NCBI RefSeq assembly: GCF_022749495.1
Contig: NZ_CP094241.1
Location: 1,550,001-1,614,000 of the forward strand
From: Neisseria macacae ATCC 33926
GTDB taxonomy: Bacteria > Pseudomonadota > Gammaproteobacteria > Burkholderiales > Neisseriaceae
DNA: 64,000 bases
Reading direction: 5' to 3'
This document shows, piece by piece, positions 1 to 8,967 of the stretch; positions within the stretch are counted from its first letter, which is position 1; each line of letters begins with the position of its first letter. The position numbers and the translations under genes are program-made. The notes below the pieces were generated by a model. The model did no database searches. It was given only the letters and a program-made list of their open reading frames with translations, and was not told where the DNA came from.

Positions 1-1739
1 TTGTAACGACCGCCCTGCTTAATTTGCACAACCTGCGCCGTGCCCGTTTTGCCGCCCATGCTGTAAGCCAATCCGCCGCCGATGCGGTGTGCCGTACCGC
101 CCGGTTTCAAGACTTTCTCCATCGCCTGTTTGACGTATTCGAAGTTATCTTGTTTGAACGGGATTTTGTATTCAGGATTGGGATTGATACGCGTGATTTT
201 GCGTTTGTCGAAATCCAACAATTCTTTTACCAAATGCGGCTGATAAACCACGCCGTTATTGGCGAGCGAAGCGGTGGCGTGTGCCATTTGCAGCGGGGTG
301 TAAGCGTTGTAACCCTGCCCGATGCTGACTGAGACCATCTCGCCTGCGCGCCATTCTTTGGCGGTAGGATCGGACGATTTGGCAAAGCGTTTCGCCTTCC
401 ATTCGCGGCTGGGCAAAACACCCGTATATTCGCTGGGCAGGTCGATGCCGGTTTTTTTGCCGAAACCGAATTGCGCTAAATACGGCGACGCTTTGTCTAT
501 GCCCATTTCGTAGCCCAAGCGGTAGAAAAAGGTATCGGACGACACCTGTATCGCCTTGCTCAAATTCGCTGAACCGTGACCGCTGCGTACGGAATCTCGG
601 AAAATGTGGCGGCTGCCGGGGATGCTCCATGCGCCGGGCGCGGGAACGACCGTCGTTTGGGTAATTTTGCCGCTTTCCAGCAAAGCCATGCCCATAAACG
701 GCTTAAACGTCGAGCCCGGCGGATACAGACCTTGCGTTACGCGGTTGACCAACGGCTTTTTCCAGTCATCATTCAAGGCTTTCCAAGTTTCGCTGTCGAT
801 GCCGTCGATAAAGAGGTTGGGATCGAAAGAAGGCTTGGAAACGAAAGCCAACACTGTACCGTCTTGCGGATTAATGGCGACAATCGCCCCGCGCCTATCT
901 CCCAATATTTTGTCCGCCTCTTGTTGCATGCGGATGTCCATGCCCAAGCGCAAAGTTTGCCCCATGCGCGACGGCACGTTTTTCAAGACGCGAACAATAT
1001 TGCCGTAAGCGTCTTTTTCCACTTCTTGATAGCCGGGCGCGCCATGAAGCTGCGGTTCGTAATATTTTTCCAGCCCCGATTTGCCGATGTGCGTGCTGCC
1101 GCGATAGAGCGCAGTCAAGCCCTCTTCTTCCAAAATTTCCTGATCTTTATCGCTGATGCGGCCGATGTAGCCTAAAAAGTGTGAAGTCAGTTTGCCATAA
1201 GGATACTCGCGGAAAGTGCGCGAATTGACTTCTACACCTTTAAATTCATTAAGATGCACGGACAATTTCGCCGCTTCTTCATCTGTCAGGCGCAGCTTAA
1301 GCGGGATGTTTTCAAATTTGCGGTAGCTTTCGCGGTATTTGTGGAAACGCTTCAAATCAGTAGGCGTAATGTCGACATACTTCCGCAGGGCTTCGATGAC
1401 ATCCTCCATCTTGCCCTCAATGCGGCTGGGGATGACTTCCAGCGAAAACACGGGATAGTTTTTTGCCAGCGGTACGCCGTTGACATCTACGATTTCGCCG
1501 CGGACGGGCGGGGTCGGAATTAATGTGATGCGGTTGCTGGATGCCTGCCCGGAAAAATCGTCATGCCGGAACACCTGCAAATAGACAAACCGCGCCACCA
1601 ATGCGGCAAACAAAACCACAATCAGGATAAACGCCACCAGCAGACGCAATAAAGAATCGGCTTGCGCCGCCTTTGCAGTTTGTGTTTTACCGCTACCGCC
1701 ATTTTTCAGACGACGTTTCATAGTATTCAGTATGGACAT
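1..1739 (-). CDS. mrdA: Penicillin-binding protein 2 (elongasome transpeptidase), 3' end beyond window
   Basis: Transpeptidase that cross-links peptidoglycan during cell elongation, anchored in the inner membrane. About 579 residues are visible. There is a short basic N-terminus, one membrane helix (about residues 29-50), a dimerisation domain, then the catalytic domain with S343-T-F-K346 (SxxK), S400-S401-D402 (the SxN-equivalent, SSD as in PBP2 proteins) and K564-T-G566. The reading frame is still open at base 1, so the last few dozen residues lie outside. The start at 1739 follows the mreD stop by 9 bases; neither it nor the in-frame ATG at 1721 has a good ribosome binding site. An uptake-sequence core is built into the start of the gene (codons for KRRLK). 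It is the last visible gene of mreB-mreC-mreD-mrdA. This is the MrdA-type PBP2, not the septal PenA protein that is called PBP2 in gonococci. Confidence 0.93.
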   Translation of the reverse strand, partial: MSILNTMKRRLKNGGSGKTQTAKAAQADSLLRLLVAFILIVVLFAALVARFVYLQVFRHDDFSGQASSNRITLIPTPPVRGEIVDVNGVPLAKNYPVFSLEVIPSRIEGKMEDVIEALRKYVDITPTDLKRFHKYRESYRKFENIPLKLRLTDEEAAKLSVHLNEFKGVEVNSRTFREYPYGKLTSHFLGYIGRISDKDQEILEEEGLTALYRGSTHIGKSGLEKYYEPQLHGAPGYQEVEKDAYGNIVRVLKNVPSRMGQTLRLGMDIRMQQEADKILGDRRGAIVAINPQDGTVLAFVSKPSFDPNLFIDGIDSETWKALNDDWKKPLVNRVTQGLYPPGSTFKPFMGMALLESGKITQTTVVPAPGAWSIPGSRHIFRDSVRSGHGSANLSKAIQVSSDTFFYRLGYEMGIDKASPYLAQFGFGKKTGIDLPSEYTGVLPSREWKAKRFAKSSDPTAKEWRAGEMVSVSIGQGYNAYTPLQMAHATASLANNGVVYQPHLVKELLDFDKRKITRINPNPEYKIPFKQDNFEYVKQAMEKVLKPGGTAHRIGGGLAYSMGGKTGTAQVVQIKQGGRY

Positions 1740-1748
1740 GGTTTCACG

Positions 1749-2252
1749 TTATCTGTTGGCGCGATAAAAATTGGTCAGTACCAGCATCAACTGGCTCAAG
1801 AAAGGCCAAAGCAGCGCACCTGCCAAAGGCGCGATGAAACTTTGCCAAGTGATGATTTGGTTGTTGAGGAACAGGCGCGCCGCCACCAATACCGCCTGAT
1901 GGCAGAATAATGCTGCCAATACCGCCCCGATCTGCATGATGTGGCCGTAGAGCATGATTTGACGGCGCGTGTTCAAGACGAAATACACCATGACCGTATA
2001 AGACAATGCATGCAGCCCCAAAGTTGCTGCCGTTGCGGCATCGACTATCAAGCCGAGCAAAAACGCAATGCCCATGCCGACGCGTTGGGGATGATGCATA
2101 GACCAATAAAGCAGCATCAGCGCAGTCAGTTCAGGCAGCCAAAAAAACACATCAAAGGGAAAAGGCATGAAATCGACAAGCATGGTTACGGCAAAACTTG
2201 CCGCAATCACGCCGACGGGCATGGCACGGTAGGAATCGTCAAAATCGTTCAT
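1749..2252 (-). CDS. mreD: Rod shape-determining membrane protein MreD
   Basis: Inner-membrane component of the elongasome. The 167-residue protein is made almost entirely of hydrophobic helices (VGVIAASFAVTMLVDF near the start, ALSYTVMVYFVL in the middle, LLWPFLSQLMLVL near the end), as expected for MreD. The start at 2252 (MNDFDDSYRA) was chosen because a longer frame would overlap the end of mreC, whose stop is only 7 bases upstream. No strong ribosome binding site is visible, so translation is probably coupled to mreC. The gene sits third in the minus-strand mreBCD-mrdA cluster. Confidence 0.9.
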   Translation of the reverse strand: MNDFDDSYRAMPVGVIAASFAVTMLVDFMPFPFDVFFWLPELTALMLLYWSMHHPQRVGMGIAFLLGLIVDAATAATLGLHALSYTVMVYFVLNTRRQIMLYGHIMQIGAVLAALFCHQAVLVAARLFLNNQIITWQSFIAPLAGALLWPFLSQLMLVLTNFYRANR

Positions 2253-2259
2253 GAATGAT

Positions 2260-3099
2260 TTATTGGGAAGAATGGGAAGAAGACAGAACCAAAACAAAGC
2301 GGCTGCGGCGCAAGGCGGCAAACGGGGTCAGTTCTGTGTCGTAATAAGGCGTACCTGAAGCACGGACGACTTTATCCACGCGGGCTACGGGAATACCTGC
2401 CGGATAAATGCCATCCAAGCCGGAAGTAATCAAAACATCCTGCGGCTTCAAATCCGAGCCCGTCGGGAAATAACGCAAATCCAAACCCACGCCATTGCCG
2501 TAGGCGAGATTGCGTTCGCCCGTACGCTCAACAGCAACGGGGACGATACTTTGTGCAGCCGCCATCAGCTCGACTTCCGCGCTGTTTGCATGAACCAATG
2601 TAATCCGCCCGATTAAGCCGTTTTGGTCGATAACGGCATCGCCTGCCGCCACCCCTTCGCCACTGCCTTTATTGATAATCAAACGCTCGGACAGCGGGTC
2701 TTTGCCACTGGACAATACTTCAGCACCGATGACATTGCTGATGCCTTTTTGTTGCAAGCCGTATAGCTTTTTCAGCTCCTGCAATTCGCTCAGGTTGACC
2801 TTATCGCGTTGAAGCTGGATTTTCAGACGACCGTTTTCCTCCAAAAGGAGACGGTTTTGTTCCAACAGCTCGGTTTGTGATTGAGATTGGTTGGAAAAAT
2901 ATTGATAGAGACGGACCGGCTGGTTTGCCAACCATTGCACCGGATAAAGAATCTCTGCTGCCGCAGTGCGCACGGGCTGCATCAGGTTGAAACGGCCGTC
3001 CGCCACCATAATGCCTGCGCCCAGTAACAAATACGCAATAAAACGAGGCAACAGCTTTTGGCCCTTTGCCTCGTCAAACCGTAAAGAAGAATGTTCCAT
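2260..3099 (-). CDS. mreC: Rod shape-determining protein MreC
   Basis: Periplasmic scaffold of the elongasome that links MreB to the transpeptidase PBP2. The 279-residue protein has one N-terminal membrane helix (about residues 18-35), a coiled-coil stretch rich in Leu, Glu and Gln (about residues 68-110, TELLEQNRLLLEENGRLK), then the beta-barrel domain typical of MreC (SGEGVAAGDAVIDQNGLIGR). The length is normal for the family. It lies 11 bases downstream of mreB and 7 bases upstream of mreD, which indicates one transcript. Confidence 0.95.
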   Translation of the reverse strand: MEHSSLRFDEAKGQKLLPRFIAYLLLGAGIMVADGRFNLMQPVRTAAAEILYPVQWLANQPVRLYQYFSNQSQSQTELLEQNRLLLEENGRLKIQLQRDKVNLSELQELKKLYGLQQKGISNVIGAEVLSSGKDPLSERLIINKGSGEGVAAGDAVIDQNGLIGRITLVHANSAEVELMAAAQSIVPVAVERTGERNLAYGNGVGLDLRYFPTGSDLKPQDVLITSGLDGIYPAGIPVARVDKVVRASGTPYYDTELTPFAALRRSRFVLVLSSSHSSQ

Positions 3100-3110
3100 T
3101 TCAGCCTGCC

Positions 3111-4148
3111 TTACGGGTTATCCACAAAGACGGCATTCCATTTGCCGATATAATCCAAGGCTTTGCCCGCACCATAAGCCACACAGTTCAAAGGCTGGTC
3201 GGCAATACCGACAGGCAGCCCCGTCGCATCCGCCAAAACCGTATCCATACCGTGCAGCAGCGCGCCACCGCCCGTCAACATAATTCCCCTGTCGGCAATA
3301 TCGCCGGCCAACTCAGGCGGAGCCTGTTCCAAAGCAAGGCGCACGGCGCGGATAATCTGATTAACCGTTTCGCTCAAAGCCTCGCGCACCTCTTCCGAAG
3401 TAATGGCAAGCGACTTGGGCGTACCTTCCGCCAAATCGCGACCTTTAATCCGCATAGCGGTTTCGGTTGCAAAACCGGAGGCAGAACCGATTGTTTTCTT
3501 CAATTCCTCAGCCGTTGCTTCACCAATCAACACGCCGCGATGACGGCGCAGATAATGCACGATACTCTTATCAAACTCATCGCCTGCCGCACGGACGGAG
3601 GCGGAATAAGCCATACCGCCCAACGACAAAATGCCGATTTCCGTTGTGCCGCCGCCGATATCCACCACCATCGAACCGGCAGTATCTTCAATCGGCAAAC
3701 CCGCACCCAAAGCAGCCGCCATCGGCTCCTCAATCAAATGTACGGAAGATGCACCTGCGGCAAACGCAGAATCCAAAATTGCCTTTCGTTCCACCTGAGT
3801 CGCCCCGCCCGGCACACAGATCACTACGCGCGGCGGCACAACCGAATTGCCTTGTATTGCTTTTTTAATCAACATACCCAGCATACGCTCGGCAATCGTA
3901 AAATCAGCAATCACCCCGTCCCGCATAGGACGGACGATTTCAATATTGCGCGGCGCGCGCCCCTGCATTTTCTTGGCTTCCGTACCCACGGCGACAATCT
4001 TGCTTTTACCGCCCGTACCCGATTGAACCGCCACCACAGACGGTTCGTCCAAAACAATGCCTTTACCACGCACATAAATCAACGTGTTCGCCGTACCCAA
4101 ATCAATGGCGATATCGTTGGAGAAAAAACGGGATAAAAAACGAAACAT
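3111..4148 (-). CDS. mreB: Actin-like rod shape protein MreB
   Basis: Cytoplasmic actin homologue that organises lateral wall synthesis in rods. The 345 residues align end to end with the family: an amphipathic N-terminus (MFRFLSRFFSND), phosphate loop 1 (AIDLGTANTL), phosphate loop 2 (DIGGGTTEIG) and the adenosine motif (LTGGGALLHGMD). No damage is visible, so the protein should be functional. First gene of the cluster; its promoter must lie in 4149-4300. Meningococci and gonococci, which are cocci, lack MreB, so an intact copy says something about the shape history of this strain. Confidence 0.97.
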   Translation of the reverse strand: MFRFLSRFFSNDIAIDLGTANTLIYVRGKGIVLDEPSVVAVQSGTGGKSKIVAVGTEAKKMQGRAPRNIEIVRPMRDGVIADFTIAERMLGMLIKKAIQGNSVVPPRVVICVPGGATQVERKAILDSAFAAGASSVHLIEEPMAAALGAGLPIEDTAGSMVVDIGGGTTEIGILSLGGMAYSASVRAAGDEFDKSIVHYLRRHRGVLIGEATAEELKKTIGSASGFATETAMRIKGRDLAEGTPKSLAITSEEVREALSETVNQIIRAVRLALEQAPPELAGDIADRGIMLTGGGALLHGMDTVLADATGLPVGIADQPLNCVAYGAGKALDYIGKWNAVFVDNP

Positions 4149-4374
4149 AAAATACCTGAATATCGGCCCAGCACCGATTTTATTTAATTGTTATTCAAAA
4201 TATTAAAAACATGGAAACAACGCCTTTTCAGACGACCTCCCCACTCCCCGTATGAAACGCATGGCGAAATCACACGCCGTTTGAGTAGTTTTCGGTTATA
4301 ATTCCTCGTTTCATCGAAGAAGAACGCAATGATACCCCAATAAAGGGGCGTTTGCTATCAGACAAGGATTTTTT
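4149..4374. promoter_or_regulatory. Divergent intergenic region mreB / gatC
   Basis: 226 bases holding the promoters of mreB (leftward) and gatC (rightward). It contains one reverse-oriented uptake sequence near 4228-4239 (TTCAGACGACCT) and a TATAAT at 4297-4302. The TTGAGT at 4281 is only 10 bases from that TATAAT, too close to be a normal -35, so I give no exact promoter. A purine-rich ribosome binding site (AAGGA) precedes gatC. Confidence 0.5.
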
Positions 4375-4665
4375 ATGGCTTTAAGCTTAACCGATGTGGA
4401 AAAAATCGCCAAACTCTCACGCCTTTCGCTGACCGAGGAAGAAAAAGGCAAAACCCTCTCAGAATTGAACGACATTTTCGCCATGGTTGAAAAGATGCAG
4501 AGCGTGAATACAGACGGTGTCGAGCCGATGGCACACCCCCACGAAGCCGCCCTGCGCCTGCGCGAAGATAAAGTTACCGAAACCGACCATGCCGCCGAAT
4601 ATCAAGCCGTCGCCCCTGAAGTGCGCAACCGCCTGTATATCGTGCCTCAGGTAATTGAAGAATAG
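4375..4665 (+). CDS. gatC: Asp-tRNA(Asn)/Glu-tRNA(Gln) amidotransferase subunit C
   Basis: Small subunit of GatCAB, which converts mischarged Glu-tRNA(Gln) and Asp-tRNA(Asn) to the correct aminoacyl-tRNAs; GatC stabilises the A-B interface. The 96 residues match the family throughout (DVEKIAKLSRLSLTEEEK at the start, RNRLYIVPQVIEE at the end). An AAGGA ribosome binding site lies about 10 bases upstream. Its partners gatA (7397) and gatB (10563) are not adjacent; about 2.7 kb of unrelated accessory genes separate gatC from gatA. Confidence 0.96.
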   Translation: MALSLTDVEKIAKLSRLSLTEEEKGKTLSELNDIFAMVEKMQSVNTDGVEPMAHPHEAALRLREDKVTETDHAAEYQAVAPEVRNRLYIVPQVIEE

Positions 4666-4694
4666 ATGGAGTTTATCCTTTAGGAAAACCGACA

Positions 4695-5180
4695 ATGAAT
4701 AAATTTTTGACCACATTATTACTTGGCGTACTCACGGTTAACGCCTACGCTATGCCTAAGGATGACAACAACCCTAAATCCTCTGTATTGCCTGTTGTTC
4801 ATTCCGAGCAAGCCGTGCATTTGTATGACTACGAAACACCTGATGGGAAATACAGCGCATCACTCTATCCGAACAGTATCAAAAATCTCGGTAATGGTTG
4901 GTATTCAACCATTACACGGCATCAATCTGCGGGTTCAGGCAAACATGCCCATATGCTGATTTTAGATTGGGTACATTGCCAAGAACCCAAACAATCTGTT
5001 ATGAGCGCGATTGCCCTGTTTGACAAAAACGGACAACTTGAAGAGCGTATCGACGTTCACAATTACAATAGTCCCGACAAAATGCCGCAAGAAGCCATTG
5101 AGCAGCTGAAAAAGGAAGATTCCAGCGAAACAATGCACAGTGACAAAATGGTGGAAACCGTTTGCAGCCGCGTAAAATAA
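4695..5180 (+). CDS. Secreted hypothetical protein, 161 aa
   Basis: Function not recognised. A classical signal peptide is visible (MNKFLTTLLLGVLTVNAYA, cleavage about residue 19), so the mature protein of about 142 residues should be periplasmic or secreted. Two cysteines (in VHCQEP and the C-terminal VCSRVK) could form a disulfide. It starts 29 bases after gatC with AGGA upstream, so it may be cotranscribed. It is the first of four non-gat genes between gatC and gatA. Confidence 0.75.
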   Translation: MNKFLTTLLLGVLTVNAYAMPKDDNNPKSSVLPVVHSEQAVHLYDYETPDGKYSASLYPNSIKNLGNGWYSTITRHQSAGSGKHAHMLILDWVHCQEPKQSVMSAIALFDKNGQLEERIDVHNYNSPDKMPQEAIEQLKKEDSSETMHSDKMVETVCSRVK

Positions 5181-5244
5181 AAATGTAAGTTATTTTACCT
5201 GGTTTAAATATTTGCAGCTTCAGACGACCTGAAAAGGAATTTCT

Positions 5245-6006
5245 GTGAAACAAGCCTTCATTTATACTGACGACAAGTCCCAGAAATTTTGGATTATCAA
5301 TTCCGATGGTAGCGACATCATGGTCAATTTCGGCAAACTTGGTGCAACCGGACGTTACCAAATTACCGAATACGACGATGAAATCGAGTGTCAAAAAGCT
5401 GCTGACAAGCTCATTACGCAAAAGACCAAAAAAGGCTACAAACCTGCTCCTGATTTTAATTTCATCGACCGCTTTTATTTTGACGATGAAGATTTCGGTC
5501 CACATCGCAAAACCTCGCATCCACACTTCGTCCGATACTTAACCGATGATTTCTATTATGACTGCGGTGACGAATAGGCTCCATTTGACAGTGACGAAGG
5601 CAGTGATGCGTTGTATGAGCTTGCACAAACTTTCCGCAAAAATGCCGATCTGGATATATTGGCTTTCCCTCAGAAATTGATTTGTGAATATTGGGGTATG
5701 GATTACCTGCCGCCTCAAGCAGACCAAACTGCCAAAAGCATTGAAGAACTGTGTAAACAACAGGAAACTGAAGTTTACCAATCCGATAGAGTGATTATTG
5801 CTACTACATTCGGCAGCATTAAAATTACAGGTCGTCTGAAACCTGAATTGCAGCAACTTGCCCTACTTGCCATGCAGAGACTTGACATATTGGCACAGCT
5901 ACGCGGTTGGTGTTTTGCTGGTACTCTGTCTGAGATCAACCAACAAATGGCAGATGACTTGCAACGTTTTGCTGTTGCACAGGCGAACCATTTTCAAACG
6001 ACCTAA
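5245..6006 (+). pseudogene. WGR-domain protein gene interrupted by an in-frame TAG
   Basis: One continuous frame of about 254 codons from a GTG start (5245, preceded by AAAAGGAA) to a TAA at 6004-6006 is broken once, by TAG at 5575-5577. The first part (110 residues) carries a WGR-type domain (KFWIINSDGSDIMVNFGKLG, then GYKPAPDFNFID). After the stop the same frame reads on as APFDSDEGSDALYELAQTF and continues for about 142 codons without any other lesion. A single base change would restore it, so this is either a recent nonsense mutation, a sequencing error, or two separately translated pieces (an ATG at 5611 could restart). WGR domains occur in DNA-repair and predicted nucleic-acid-related proteins; the role of this family is not known. 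The second half contains an uptake sequence in frame (about 5829-5840). Confidence 0.75.
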
Positions 6007-6008
6007 CT

Positions 6009-6641
6009 ATGAAACATAAGTGTGCCAAGCCTGTATGCACAATGTCTCCCAAGCGAATCATCAAGATACTGGGCTACCTGCGTGAATATGCTCAACAGTG
6101 GAACAAAACATACGAAGAAATCGCGGAGCAAGTCTGTCACGCATTTGCCGATACCCAACTAAAGAACGGAATCGGAATATTGGAAGCCGACTGCGTGGAT
6201 GACTGGATGGATACCAATAATCCGGAACGTTGCCGCTATCGTGCTGAAGATGAACGGGATTATTGGGAAAATGTCCTTTTTCAAGGACACCGCGTAGGAG
6301 AAATCCCACGTTTTAATCCCTGTTCTGCCATCACATTTATGGATAGTATAGGCAGGCATTTCGCCCTACCATATTACTTGCTTTGGGCATTACAAGACCC
6401 TGACGGTATGATTGCCGATACATTGGCTTATGCCTTGGAGAACAGCTATTATACCGATGAACTGCTGCTCAACGCTGCTCAACAACGTGCTTTGTTGAAT
6501 ACAGTCCGTTTTCTCGTGGAAATAACGGCAAATACCTACGACGACGGCTACTCTTCATATATTGACAGCCCATGGCAGGCTGCATTTGAACACTTAAATC
6601 AAATATTGTCAGATGCCAATATTTTGCCCGATAAAAACTAA
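6009..6641 (+). CDS. DUF6714-like hypothetical protein, 210 aa
   Basis: Cytoplasmic protein of unknown function. The central block with a Trp (DYWENVLFQGH), a hydrophobic FMDSIG and then FALPYYLLWAL resembles what I know of the DUF6714 family. It begins 3 bases after the stop of the broken WGR gene, so it was probably translated with it. An internal ATG at 6042 (MSPKRIIKIL) is an equally plausible start and would give 199 residues. No signal peptide or membrane segment. Family assignment is from memory of the pattern, not from a search. Confidence 0.65.
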   Translation: MKHKCAKPVCTMSPKRIIKILGYLREYAQQWNKTYEEIAEQVCHAFADTQLKNGIGILEADCVDDWMDTNNPERCRYRAEDERDYWENVLFQGHRVGEIPRFNPCSAITFMDSIGRHFALPYYLLWALQDPDGMIADTLAYALENSYYTDELLLNAAQQRALLNTVRFLVEITANTYDDGYSSYIDSPWQAAFEHLNQILSDANILPDKN

Positions 6642-6743
6642 GCCTTCCAAAAGAAGGTCGTCTGAAAGAACAAGTACGGTTACAAAACAGTTCTGTTTCG
6701 CATACGAATAGAATAGACAAAAAGTACGAAGCAAAGGAATCCC

Positions 6744-7319
6744 ATGTCCACCGAGCAACAACACCTTCACACAGTTGCCGTTAGCCACATCCACCAATGT
6801 TTCAACCGTATCAAGAAACAGGCCGAACAGGCAGGTAAAGAAGTTGCCGCATATTATTTCTATCTGGTAGACGACTTTTTCGCCGCAGGCAATGCCGCCA
6901 TTACCTATCAGGATTTGGCTGCTTTTACCGTCGAACACGCAGACGAATATGAAAATTGCACCATTTTGCAGGCGATTTGGGATGGCAGATGTACCCTTTA
7001 TGACAGTGAAACCGAGCCTCAGAACGTTTCAGATAACTGGCTGGAAAACCAAAGCGAGCTCTACCAAGCTGCATACCTCAGCATAGAGAACCTAGATGAT
7101 GATGCTTATCAGCAAAAACGTGCCGAATACGAAACCGCCCTGATAGCCGCACTGCAACAATGCGACCAAGAAGGTCTGTTCGGCAATCGTGCTGAAAACG
7201 GTATATTGCTGTTTGCGTTTTATATTGATGATTATGATGAAAATGACGAACAATCACTGCTTTACCGTTCCACCACTCAGCTCAACCAACCGGATACTTA
7301 CCAAAAATTGATAGGTTGA
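6744..7319 (+). CDS. Hypothetical acidic protein, 191 aa
   Basis: Not confidently recognised; the layout (AAYYFYLVDDFF near the start, an acidic middle, FAFYIDDYDEND near the end) is reminiscent of DUF4303-type proteins. It is soluble, acidic and has no signal peptide. An AAGGAA ribosome binding site precedes the ATG. It lies just before gatA and ends in a single uptake sequence at about 7324-7335. Small acidic cytoplasmic proteins of this kind are often antitoxins or immunity proteins, but no toxin gene is next to it, so that role is a guess. Confidence 0.65.
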   Translation: MSTEQQHLHTVAVSHIHQCFNRIKKQAEQAGKEVAAYYFYLVDDFFAAGNAAITYQDLAAFTVEHADEYENCTILQAIWDGRCTLYDSETEPQNVSDNWLENQSELYQAAYLSIENLDDDAYQQKRAEYETALIAALQQCDQEGLFGNRAENGILLFAFYIDDYDENDEQSLLYRSTTQLNQPDTYQKLIG

Positions 7320-7396
7320 TATTTTCAGACGACCCTGAAATCAGCCTACACCATTAAACCCTTTAAAATCCCGCTTATTTAAACTAAAAGACTCTT

Positions 7397-8845
7397 ATGA
7401 CCCAATACACCCTCAAACAAGCCAGCCAACTGCTGCAATCCAAGCAAATCTCCGCCGTCGAACTGGCAACCGAATACCTCGCCGCCATTGCTGCGCAGAA
7501 CCCGGCAATCAACGGCTACATTACTCTCGACCAAGACAAAACCCTCGCCGAAGCCCGTGCCGCCGATGCTCGTATCGCTCAAGGCAACGCCACCGCGCTT
7601 ACCGGCGTACCCATCGCCTACAAAGACATTTTCTGCCAAACAGGCTGGCGCAGCGCGTGCAGCTCCAAAATGTTGGACAACTTTGTCTCCCCCTACACGG
7701 CTACCGTCGTACAAAACCTGCTCGACGAAGGCATGGTAACGCTCGGCCGTACCAATATGGACGAGTTTGCCATGGGTTCGACCAATGAAACCTCGTTCTA
7801 CGGCGCGACTAAAAACCCGTGGAACCCCGAACACGTTCCCGGCGGTTCGTCCGGCGGTTCCGCAGCCGTCGTTGCTGCACGCCTTGCTCCTGCCGCGCTC
7901 GGTTCAGACACCGGTGGCTCTATCCGCCAGCCTGCTTCACACTGCGGCATCACCGGCATCAAACCCACCTACGGCACGGTTTCCCGCTTCGGCATGGTTG
8001 CCTACGCTTCCAGTTTCGACCAAGCCGGTCCGATGGCGCAAACCGCCGAAGACTGCGCGATTTTGCTCAATGCGATGGCAAGCTTCGACGAGCGCGATTC
8101 CACCAGCTTGGAACGCAGCAAAGAAGACTACACTCGCGATTTGAACAAACCGCTCAAAGGCATGAAAATCGGCCTGCCCAAGGAATATTTCGGCGAAGGC
8201 GCGGATGCCGATGTGCAGGCTGCCTTGCAAAACGTCATCGACCTTTTAAAAGCGCAAGGCGCGGAAACCATTGAAGTTTCCCTGCCGCAAACCGCCCTGT
8301 CCATCCCCGCTTACTATGTCCTCGCTTCCGCCGAAGCCAGCACCAATCTTTCCCGCTACGACGGCGTGCGCTACGGCCACCGCGCCGCCCAATTCGGCGA
8401 CCTTGAAGAAATGTACAGCAATACCCGCTCCGAAGGTTTCGGCAGCGAAGTCAAACGCCGCATCATGATCGGTACTTATGTGTTGTCGCACGGCTACTAC
8501 GATGCCTATTACTTGAAAGCCCAAAAACTGCGCCGCCTCGTTGCCAACGATTTTCAGACGGCCTTCGCGCAATGCAACTTCATCCTCGCTCCGACTGCGC
8601 CCACCGCCGCCCCGAAACTCGGCAGCGACATCCACGATCCCGTGCAGATGTACCTTTCCGACATCTACACCATCGCCGTGAATCTGGCAGGATTGCCCGC
8701 CCTGACCCTACCCGCAGGTTTCAGCAGCAGCGGACTGCCCATCGGCGTGCAATTTATCGGCAATCACTTCTCCGAAGCCAAAATCCTTGGCGCAGCGCAT
8801 CAAGTACAGTTGGCAAGTGATTGGCATACGAAAGCACCGGAGTAG
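7397..8845 (+). CDS. gatA: Asp-tRNA(Asn)/Glu-tRNA(Gln) amidotransferase subunit A
   Basis: Amidase subunit of GatCAB that releases ammonia from glutamine or asparagine. The 482-residue protein has the amidase-signature features: GVPIAYKDIF with the catalytic Lys, and the Gly/Ser-rich region PGGSSGGSAAVVAAR followed by GSDTGGSIRQPA with the nucleophilic Ser. Length is normal for the family. An uptake sequence of the other dialect (AGGCCGTCTGAA, reverse strand at 8553-8564) lies inside the gene. Confidence 0.97.
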   Translation: MTQYTLKQASQLLQSKQISAVELATEYLAAIAAQNPAINGYITLDQDKTLAEARAADARIAQGNATALTGVPIAYKDIFCQTGWRSACSSKMLDNFVSPYTATVVQNLLDEGMVTLGRTNMDEFAMGSTNETSFYGATKNPWNPEHVPGGSSGGSAAVVAARLAPAALGSDTGGSIRQPASHCGITGIKPTYGTVSRFGMVAYASSFDQAGPMAQTAEDCAILLNAMASFDERDSTSLERSKEDYTRDLNKPLKGMKIGLPKEYFGEGADADVQAALQNVIDLLKAQGAETIEVSLPQTALSIPAYYVLASAEASTNLSRYDGVRYGHRAAQFGDLEEMYSNTRSEGFGSEVKRRIMIGTYVLSHGYYDAYYLKAQKLRRLVANDFQTAFAQCNFILAPTAPTAAPKLGSDIHDPVQMYLSDIYTIAVNLAGLPALTLPAGFSSSGLPIGVQFIGNHFSEAKILGAAHQVQLASDWHTKAPE

Positions 8846-8967
8846 AATTTATTAGTAGAAATTATCCAAAAATAAAATCCAGATTTCAGGCTGTTGTTTT
8901 CAGATGATCTAAAAAAAGAAAACCGTCTAATTTCCAGCAGTCTGAAACTAACAAAATTACTAAAATA

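Noticed and set aside
3066..4136. Long open frame on the plus strand opposite mreB (over 350 codons)
   Set aside because: It is the antisense of a clear mreB; its translation is low-complexity (His, Arg, Asn-rich) with no family resemblance.
4281..4302. TTGAGT and TATAAT as a gatC promoter
   Set aside because: The spacer is only 10 bases, too short for sigma-70.
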